From assembly GCA_002687335.1 (NCBI GenBank), contig NYZY01000061.1, positions 1 to 12,573 of the forward strand: 12,573 bases of DNA. The letters run 5' to 3'. This stretch comes from Chloroflexota bacterium (GTDB taxonomy: Bacteria; Chloroflexota; Dehalococcoidia; UBA1151; UBA1328). Under the pieces are notes generated by a model. The model saw nothing but the letters and a program-made list of their open reading frames with translations. It was not told where the DNA came from and made no database searches. The translations under genes were made by a program, and so were the position numbers. Below, piece after piece: positions 7,140 to 12,573 of the stretch (positions within the stretch are counted from its first letter, which is position 1; each line of letters opens with the position of its first letter).

Positions 7140-7987
7140 TGGTTTTGTACCGGTTCTGAAAAAGGCTTTATATTTTCAATCAGTCGTTTGTAGGAACCAA
7201 TAAACTCACGCTGTTTTTTGGGCTGTGGTGCCATTTTGTCTTCTGAGTGCCCTTCGACTCTGGCGGATACCCTGTGATTGTCACTGGCTAGAAGAGTAGC
7301 ATCGATTTTTTCAAGGATTTGACGGATGTGCTGTAATTTATTTTGGTCATTGGCCAATGTTCGAGCGTTGCCGATCATGACGGATTGAGATTCCATCACT
7401 GTTCCATCGAGGAGTATTCTCAGGTCGTTTTCGCGTAGTGTTGTGCCGGTTGCAGTGATGTCTGCGATGACCTCGGCATAACCAATCACCGGGGCCGCTT
7501 CTAACCCACCAGAAACATAGACCATCGAGACATAGTTAACGTCGTTTTGGTTCAAGAATCGTTTCACTAATCGTTGATACTTAGATGCTATACGTAGGTC
7601 ACGGCCTTTCGATCTAAATTCAAGAGCGATATCTGCAAGATCCGCCATGCTTGTAACATCGAGCCACGCATCAGGTACTGCTATGACAAGCTTGGAATTA
7701 CCAAAACCTAAATCTCCGTGAATGAGAACGCTTTCCCCGCGTTCCAAACGCGATTCATAAAACCGGTCCAAGCCGACGATTCCGATGTCTGCACTTCCAC
7801 TATCGATTTGGGTAGTTATGTCTGATTGACGCTGGAACAGTACGTCGACTCCTGGAAACTGTGGGATGTCAGCTGTATACCTGCGAGAGTTGGCTCGTCG
7901 TATACCCATACCGCAGTCGGAAAAAAGTTTTGACGTTCCTTCAAACAGAGCACCAGAAGATGGCAATGCTAATCGAAGGTTACTCAT
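7136..7987 (-). CDS. hisG: ATP phosphoribosyltransferase, intermediate length
   Basis: HisG joins ATP and PRPP, the first and usually feedback-controlled step of histidine synthesis. The 283 residues contain the catalytic lobes: LALPSSGALFEGT at the N-terminus, ADIGIVGLD (66-74), IASKYQRLVKRF (133-144), and the PRPP loop DITATGTTLREN (176-187) after GLEAAPVIGYAEV. Short HisG proteins end near residue 210-220, and long ones continue with a linker and a regulatory domain of about 70 residues. Here about 60 residues follow. They begin like the long-form linker (SARVEGHSED), then become a charged tail (PKKQREF...) with no recognisable regulatory domain. hisZ directly upstream, overlapping by 4 bases (ATGA), supports the short, HisZ-dependent mode. 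Confidence 0.93.
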   Translation of the reverse strand: MSNLRLALPSSGALFEGTSKLFSDCGMGIRRANSRRYTADIPQFPGVDVLFQRQSDITTQIDSGSADIGIVGLDRFYESRLERGESVLIHGDLGFGNSKLVIAVPDAWLDVTSMADLADIALEFRSKGRDLRIASKYQRLVKRFLNQNDVNYVSMVYVSGGLEAAPVIGYAEVIADITATGTTLRENDLRILLDGTVMESQSVMIGNARTLANDQNKLQHIRQILEKIDATLLASDNHRVSARVEGHSEDKMAPQPKKQREFIGSYKRLIENIKPFSEPVQNQ

Positions 7988-9369
7988 CCGCTTTCCCCTT
8001 CAGACTGTACAGATGAGCTTGTTGCACCATTGTTTTTGTATTCAACTGCCGCTCGCTTGCCACTGGAACGTAGTTTACGAGCTTTATTGACGGCGGCCTG
8101 AACAGACCCATAATTGTTGGGTGATACGAAATAGATGTTAGTGCCTGAGTTGGTTTTGAATCGCTGACACGCCACTAACGCGTCAATGTTGTACGCAAAA
8201 CCGAGCGAAGGGAAGTCGTAATCATATCCAAGGGCTCGGGTCAGTCCATCGTAGCGACCGCCACCGCCGAGTGTTTGGTGAGATTCGCTATTGTTATCGT
8301 TGGAGTAAATGTCGAAAATCATGCCGGTGTAATAAGTGATTCCACGCGCTAAGCCGAAATCTATATTGATTTGCTCTATTTGTACTCCTTCCACTTGTGC
8401 TGATGAGATCACATCGGTACAACTCGAAATGATAGCGGGGTCCACGCCACTTTCTGACAATACTTTTTCAGCGTTCTCTAGTGCTTTATTTGCAGCTCCA
8501 TTTATCTGCGTAATTGCCGAGAGCATCTGTAGTGCTTTCTTGAAATTATCTGGATCGTCAGTCTCGGACAATTTTTTGGATAGTCGTGCCACAATGTCTT
8601 CTACAGTGCGCTGCCCTATGTTTTGCCCGAAAGGTCCGATAATTCCATTTGATAGCACCCGATCAATATTTTTCTCGATTTGTGTTCTATCACTGGAAGC
8701 TTGAGCCTCTCCGATGGCAGTATTAGTAACAAACCCCAGGGTTTCAGCTTTTTCGAAAACCGAATCTGTTCCGCCTTTATTGAGTTCCGAAATATTGTTG
8801 ATCAAGAACAATTTGGCTCGCTCGGATAAATCAAACGCTCCAAGTGCTTTTGCAATGACGCCGACATGCCCCACGACGACTCTAGTATCTGCAATTTCCA
8901 AAGAATTGAGTCCTTCAAGCGACATTGCAATTATCTCGCCATCAGCATCGGGTGAAGATGGACCAATTAGTTCAGCGCCCAGTTGTGTGAACTGACGCGT
9001 TTTTATACCATCTTCGTCTTCAGGCCTTGCATACCGAAAAACCGGTCCGTCATACATGATGCGAACGGCGTTGCTATCTGTCATATCATCGATAGTTTGG
9101 CGAAGGATTGCAGCAGTGAATTCAGGTCGAAGACTCACTTGATATCCGCCTGGTTCGGTGAATCCGTAAAGCCGTGAAGATAGTGTGCCTCCAGACTTAC
9201 GAAGATATAATTCTGTTTGTTCCAGGATTGGGGTTTCGGCTCGATCGTAACCGCGTAAACCGAAGACTGAACGTAGTTTCGTTATTACATTGTCGCGTTG
9301 CGCTAGTTCAGACGGTCCTGCATCCTGCATGTTAGGTAGCCGACGAATCGGCTCATAGTTAGAAGTCAT
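7984..9369 (-). CDS. hisZ: HisZ, regulatory subunit of ATP phosphoribosyltransferase (HisRS paralogue)
   Basis: A 461-residue class II histidyl-tRNA-synthetase-like protein. Visible are LRPEFTAAILR (80-90), motif 2 DGPVFRYARPED (107-118), QLGAELIG (129-136), the histidine-binding GLARGITYYTG (339-349) and GGGGRYDGL (368-376). It is called HisZ and not HisS because motif 3, normally GFAxGLERL with an ATP-binding arginine, reads GFAYNIDAL (390-398) without the arginine; because LRPEFTA and QLGAELIG are HisZ-like; because the anticodon-binding domain is cut to about 50 residues; and because the gene heads a his operon, overlapping hisG by 4 bases. HisZ typically binds HisG and carries the histidine feedback site. 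Residues about 195-290 make the middle region longer than usual. No ribosome binding site precedes the ATG. Confidence 0.88.
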   Translation of the reverse strand: MTSNYEPIRRLPNMQDAGPSELAQRDNVITKLRSVFGLRGYDRAETPILEQTELYLRKSGGTLSSRLYGFTEPGGYQVSLRPEFTAAILRQTIDDMTDSNAVRIMYDGPVFRYARPEDEDGIKTRQFTQLGAELIGPSSPDADGEIIAMSLEGLNSLEIADTRVVVGHVGVIAKALGAFDLSERAKLFLINNISELNKGGTDSVFEKAETLGFVTNTAIGEAQASSDRTQIEKNIDRVLSNGIIGPFGQNIGQRTVEDIVARLSKKLSETDDPDNFKKALQMLSAITQINGAANKALENAEKVLSESGVDPAIISSCTDVISSAQVEGVQIEQINIDFGLARGITYYTGMIFDIYSNDNNSESHQTLGGGGRYDGLTRALGYDYDFPSLGFAYNIDALVACQRFKTNSGTNIYFVSPNNYGSVQAAVNKARKLRSSGKRAAVEYKNNGATSSSVQSEGESG

Positions 9370-9699
9370 TTTGGTTAAATAATTATGAATGGTGCTAAAG
9401 ACATGGTTACGAGGATCCGATATTAATTCTAATCGAGTTTCTGTCGTCCGCCTCGATGTAAAAACATAAGTATTCTCATTTTCAAATATCGGTTAATCAC
9501 TGAATTTAGTAGAAATGTCATAAAACTTTTAACTATCAGCATGCGGTATTAAATAATGTCCAGCTTTCCGTATAAACCATCCGTAGCCCATTGATATGTC
9601 CATGAGCAGTAAGAGTCCAGGCTATTCAAATCTCTGAACCGGAACGAAAAGAGTCGGAGTAGCCTTATTGCTGTTATGTCAAGAAGTCGTTACTTTGCT
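9370..9699 (-). promoter_or_regulatory. Gene-free leader and promoter region of the histidine operon
   Basis: These 330 bases contain no convincing gene and are AT-rich. Two promoter possibilities are visible on the minus strand. One is TTTATA (9571-9576) and TTTAAT (9548-9553) with a 17-base spacer, which would give a leader of roughly 170 bases. The other is a -10-like CATAAT (9382-9387) about 12 bases before the hisZ ATG, which would give an almost leaderless mRNA and fit the missing ribosome binding site. A 6-base stem, 9432-9437 with 9452-9457, could form. No His-rich leader peptide and no T-box-like sequence was found. Both promoter calls are by eye and weak. Confidence 0.35.
9619..9665 (-). 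other. Hairpin after the amidohydrolase gene
   Basis: AGGCTA (9619-9624) is the reverse complement of TAGCCT (9660-9665). After one mismatch on the minus strand the pairing continues for two bases, and CTCT (9632-9635) with AGAG (9650-9653) can pair inside it. It lies 35-81 bases after the amidohydrolase stop. No T-run follows on either strand, so it is not a classical terminator. It may protect the 3' end of the upstream transcript, support factor-dependent termination, or be chance. Confidence 0.25.
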
Positions 9700-10485
9700 T
9701 TAATCGTTGAATTTCCAGATTCGTGCGGCGGTTTTGCCGAGGACCCAGTCGATATCATCATCCTTCGCAAATACCGGATGATTTCGAACGCCTTCCAGGG
9801 TGTTACGGTAGCCTTCACGGCCCGCGCTTGGAGGATAATCGCTACCCCACATCATTCGATCTGGACCGAATGCTTCGTAGGCCATCTCGAATAGCGGCGG
9901 TACGTTTTCAAATCCAAATTCAGGTCGTAGAGTAGTCGGCCTGGGTGTAATTTCTCCTAATCCCGGAATTTTGATAGTCGTATTGGGCCGTTGTGCACAT
10001 TCGAGTGCAGATTTGTAGGCGTTGTAGGGTGGTTCGTTCATACCGACGCCAGCGAGATGTTCTATTACGATCTGAGTGTCAGGACAGGTGTCAATGATAT
10101 TTTTGAAACTGGCGCTGGAAAATTTATCGTCGTTACCGAGTGAACTGACCACCAAGCCTAATTCTCCAGCTTTGTGCCATATCTCGATAACATTGGAGAT
10201 ATGACTGAATTTACCGTCTGGTGCGATGCGAATGCCGGCCGCGCCTTGTTCCCATAATTTTTCCATTGAGCCAAGTGGATCAGCATCATCTGGATCTATC
10301 ATGACGACCACCTTGAATCGCCCGCGGCGTTTAGATGCTTCCCTGAACAAGTAGTTGTTGTCGTATGTTCCACCATGCTGGATTAGCACGGCAGCATCGA
10401 CTCCCGCTTGATTCATCTCGAATTCGAGTGATTCTATGGGTAAGAACCAATTTTCCCCCGCGTGACAATGGGTATCGATGATCAT
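9700..10485 (-). CDS. Amidohydrolase family 2 protein (lactonase-type TIM barrel)
   Basis: A 261-residue protein starting MIIDTHCHAGE, with the HxH pair (H6, H8) on the first barrel strand, IVIEHLAG with H143 on a later strand, and WGSDYPP (213-219) with the conserved C-terminal aspartate D216. This arrangement is that of Amidohydro_2 proteins, which include sugar-acid lactonases such as L-fuconolactonase, 2-pyrone-4,6-dicarboxylate lactonase and some decarboxylases. It lies 62 bases downstream of an aldo/keto reductase and in line with a mutarotase-like gene, which favours hydrolysis of a sugar lactone. That role is inference. The ribosome binding site is weak. The start is chosen because the HxH motif normally sits at the very N-terminus. 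Confidence 0.85.
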   Translation of the reverse strand: MIIDTHCHAGENWFLPIESLEFEMNQAGVDAAVLIQHGGTYDNNYLFREASKRRGRFKVVVMIDPDDADPLGSMEKLWEQGAAGIRIAPDGKFSHISNVIEIWHKAGELGLVVSSLGNDDKFSSASFKNIIDTCPDTQIVIEHLAGVGMNEPPYNAYKSALECAQRPNTTIKIPGLGEITPRPTTLRPEFGFENVPPLFEMAYEAFGPDRMMWGSDYPPSAGREGYRNTLEGVRNHPVFAKDDDIDWVLGKTAARIWKFND

Positions 10486-10547
10486 TGTTGACCCAGTAAT
10501 TGTTCTTGTTTGTTTAGAAATTTTTGGTTCAATTCCTGACCCAGATC

Positions 10548-11549
10548 CTATGTTGCAATTTCCATTCCAGGCATACCGACTCCGGAGCCCTCAGAAGTTA
10601 CTAAATTATCTATCTCTTTTTTCAGATCGGACGACATATCCCAGTCGCCCCCGATGTTATCGGTTGCTTCGCTAGGAGTTACTGATCCTGCAAGCGCAAC
10701 ACTTACGGCTTCGTTTGCTAATACCCAGGCTATTGCAAGTTGTGGAATCGTTTTGCCATGGTCCGCAGCGATCACCTTCAATTTTTCAACTACAGCGACA
10801 TTGGCCGCTAGGTTTTCTGGACCCCAAGAGTTGATTCCAAAGTTAGCACCACCACGACGCCAATCGTCATCGCTGAAAGTTTTATCAGCATTCCAAGTGC
10901 CAGTTAACAGGCCGTGGGACAGCGAACCATATGCCATGATTCCCATGCCATTTTCTCTTACAAATGGCATTACTTCGGCTTCGGGACGTCGGTCAAAGAT
11001 GTGGTATCCGATCTGATTCGTGATGATTGGGCTGGTCTCCCGACTTTCGGCCATCATTTCGACGGAGAAGTTGGAGACACCGGTGTGTCGTATTTTCCCT
11101 GCTGCCTTCGCGTTTTCTAGTGCCTCCATTGGTTCCGAAAAGGCGCGATTGTGGTCGGGCCAGTGGATCAAGAACAGATCGATATAGTCGGTTTGCAGAC
11201 GTTTCAAGCTTTCATCTATAGAGGCCAAGAGTCGTTTAGGATCTGAGTCCGAAACAGTGGCTGATCTGCGATCTGGGTTGTCTCGGACCCACTCTCTTGC
11301 ACCCTTAGTGACGAGCACTACGTTATTACGAATGCCTTTGAGTGCCTTTCCCATCAGGTTTTCACCGTAACCCCAACCATACACAGCTGCCGTGTCGAAC
11401 AGGGTCACGCCCTTCTCGTAAGAAGCGCGAGCCGCCGCGATAGCCTCATCATCATCAAAATCTCCGTACATACCACGACCCATCGGCCATCCCCCATATC
11501 CGATCACGGAGGTTTCTAATCCAGAGTTACCAAACATTCGCTTGCGCAT
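10548..11549 (-). CDS. Aldo/keto reductase
   Basis: A 333-residue NAD(P)-dependent TIM-barrel oxidoreductase. It has the full catalytic tetrad: D52 in FDTAAVYG, Y57 in the same motif, K82 in LVTKG and H129 in LFLIHWPD. RLQTDYIDLFLIHWPD and GKIRHTGVSNFS are standard family landmarks, and the AGSVTPSEATDNI segment near the C-terminus fits the cofactor phosphate-binding region. The N-terminus (RMFGNSGLETSVIGYGGWPMG) is that of the group containing aldose 1-dehydrogenases and general aldehyde reductases, and substrate cannot be fixed. An AGGA ribosome binding site stands about 6 bases before the ATG. It lies between a mutarotase-like gene (49 bases upstream) and a lactonase-type amidohydrolase, so an aldose dehydrogenase role is plausible. 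Confidence 0.93.
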   Translation of the reverse strand: MRKRMFGNSGLETSVIGYGGWPMGRGMYGDFDDDEAIAAARASYEKGVTLFDTAAVYGWGYGENLMGKALKGIRNNVVLVTKGAREWVRDNPDRRSATVSDSDPKRLLASIDESLKRLQTDYIDLFLIHWPDHNRAFSEPMEALENAKAAGKIRHTGVSNFSVEMMAESRETSPIITNQIGYHIFDRRPEAEVMPFVRENGMGIMAYGSLSHGLLTGTWNADKTFSDDDWRRGGANFGINSWGPENLAANVAVVEKLKVIAADHGKTIPQLAIAWVLANEAVSVALAGSVTPSEATDNIGGDWDMSSDLKKEIDNLVTSEGSGVGMPGMEIAT

Positions 11550-11598
11550 TGTTGATCCTAACTATTAATTAACTGGCAGTTTGTACCAAAATATTCGC

Positions 11599-12573
11599 CT
11601 AGTCGAACGTTATATTGCCGTTGGTATCGACGTGTCTTACTGTTCCTTTTCCGATGAATGCTCCTGCTTTAATAGTAGCCGAGACTGTTTGCCCTGCCGC
11701 TATGTTCAAGGCAGTCCCATTCTTTTGGGCTTGTTTTATCCCACCGTTTCCAAAGCTTGTACAAGGCTCTAATCCAGCGTTGTAGCATCTTCCGTACCAA
11801 GGATAGCCATAGCCGCCTCCAAAATTTCGCCAATACCACAGGTATTTGAATGTCTCCACGGGATAACTTACAGCCCAACCAAGACTGGATTCTTCATTCA
11901 ATAAGGCATACCAGCCTTCGGACATTTCAGTCATATATGCCATGTCTAATGAGCGATCTTCTTTTGGTGGAATGTTAATAAAATCAATAACAGACCCATC
12001 TTTGGCGTTCATATTAGGCCAATTCCCACTGAAGTTAGGCTCAAGTTTTGAGTTTTGATCTATGCTTTCAGGGTGGCTTAACAATTTTGATTTTGGCACG
12101 TACAGCTTTGTTTTATCTGACAGGATCGGCGGACCTATTGCTATATGTTCAAGCCAGACGATATCGAGATCCTCTTCTCCCTCGTTGGTCACAGATTCCT
12201 CGATTGTTAACATAGAGGAACCTGAAACGAGTGAAAGTGTCTTTGATACGTTCATGGGCATTCGAACACTTTTGGCAGCAAATCTCACACTAACTTCATC
12301 GTGTTTGTCTTGGATGATTTGTGCGTCCCAAGGAATCAGGTTTACATCGCCGTGGATTCCGAAATCTGCGCCATAGACCTGATCTGAATAGCCTCCGTGC
12401 GGAACGACGGTTTGCCATCCGCCTTCGTAATAATCCAGCCAGACGGAGCTTGGATCACCCGTAGGCGGAATTGTATTTCGTGGATCGCGTACCCCCCATG
12501 GACTTCGCCACATAAAATCAGTGTCAGTCGGTTTATATACGAAACTGTAAATGTCAGCGCCTTTGTCTGACAG
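11599..12573 (-). CDS. Aldose-mutarotase-like protein (DUF4432/galactose-mutarotase fold), N-terminus missing
   Basis: The frame is open from the stop at 11599 to the last base of the window, so the start lies outside. 324 residues are visible. The protein begins in the window with LSDKGADIYSFVYKPTDTDF followed by MWRSPWG, which resembles the early part of DUF4432/aldose 1-epimerase-like proteins. The ATG at 12513 is inside this conserved stretch and is not the real start. Later landmarks are GIHGDVNLIPWDA (an HG motif as in mutarotases) and NAGLEPCTSFGNG with a candidate catalytic glutamate. Such proteins interconvert sugar anomers or bind carbohydrates. The gene is followed at 49 bases by the aldo/keto reductase and appears to be upstream of it in the same operon. 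The exact family is judged from memory and should be treated as probable. Confidence 0.72.
   Translation of the reverse strand: MSDKGADIYSFVYKPTDTDFMWRSPWGVRDPRNTIPPTGDPSSVWLDYYEGGWQTVVPHGGYSDQVYGADFGIHGDVNLIPWDAQIIQDKHDEVSVRFAAKSVRMPMNVSKTLSLVSGSSMLTIEESVTNEGEEDLDIVWLEHIAIGPPILSDKTKLYVPKSKLLSHPESIDQNSKLEPNFSGNWPNMNAKDGSVIDFINIPPKEDRSLDMAYMTEMSEGWYALLNEESSLGWAVSYPVETFKYLWYWRNFGGGYGYPWYGRCYNAGLEPCTSFGNGGIKQAQKNGTALNIAAGQTVSATIKAGAFIGKGTVRHVDTNGNITFD

Noticed and set aside
7984..9369. Calling this gene a true histidyl-tRNA synthetase (hisS)
   Set aside because: The motif 3 arginine is absent, the anticodon domain is shortened, and the gene overlaps hisG at the head of a his operon. HisZ explains all three. 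Only a genome-wide search for another hisS can settle it.
9370..9699. T-box riboswitch or histidine attenuator leader peptide
   Set aside because: No T-box core sequence was found, and the only short ATG frame near the end (MSLAPFIII) has no histidine codons.
10654..11016. 120-codon open frame on the plus strand opposite the aldo/keto reductase
   Set aside because: It is antisense to a gene with all family motifs intact and has low-complexity composition typical of a shadow frame.
12511..12513. ATG at 12513 as start of the mutarotase-like gene
   Set aside because: The same frame stays open to the window end and the upstream residues (LSDKGADIYSF) look like conserved family sequence, so the gene continues outside the window.
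1..12573. A defence system, mobile element, CRISPR array or other new multi-gene system
   Set aside because: All long reading frames are accounted for by biosynthesis or sugar-metabolism families. No direct-repeat array, transposase, integrase or tRNA-like structure was seen on either strand.

Overview
The window comes from a free-living bacterium that makes its own purines and histidine. By eye the GC content is moderate, a little under half. Start codons include ATG, GTG and TTG. Several genes lack a clear Shine-Dalgarno site. The long-type PurC, a DUF3105 membrane protein, a HisZ-HisG pair and a sugar-oxidation cluster resemble Chloroflexota, perhaps marine SAR202-like Dehalococcoidia. That placement is inference from remembered protein patterns, not a search.

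Bases 1-4016, plus strand: the end of a de novo purine cluster. The order is purD (last codons only), a HAD-family phosphatase, purB, purC, a DUF3105 single-pass membrane protein and purS. The gaps are very small or negative (purB and purC overlap by 8 bases, both with TTG starts), so this is very probably one operon. It stops after purS. purL and purQ, whose products work with PurS, do not follow.

Bases 4047-9369, minus strand: a histidine operon transcribed in the order hisZ, hisG, hisD, hisC, hisB, meeting the purine operon tail to tail across 30 bases. hisZ/hisG and hisG/hisD overlap by 4 bases. HisZ is a histidyl-tRNA synthetase paralogue that normally activates a short HisG. Here HisG is of intermediate length: its C-terminus does not look like the long-form regulatory domain. 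HisB has an unusual lysine in its GFLDHML motif. hisA, hisF, hisH and hisI/E are not in the window.

Bases 9370-9699 carry no gene and hold the likely promoter/leader of the histidine operon and the end of the upstream unit.

Bases 9700-12573, minus strand: an aldose-mutarotase-like protein (cut by the window end), an aldo/keto reductase and an amidohydrolase/lactonase-type protein, in that transcription order. Together they could catalyse mutarotation, C1 oxidation of an aldose and lactone opening, as in oxidative L-fucose-type pathways. The substrate cannot be read from sequence.

No mobile element, CRISPR array, tRNA or rRNA was seen. The window is mostly core metabolism. The items most worth a second look are an 18-base inverted repeat beginning at base 1, the HisG/HisZ architecture, the HisB substitution, the two non-purine genes inside the purine operon, and the three-gene sugar-oxidation unit.
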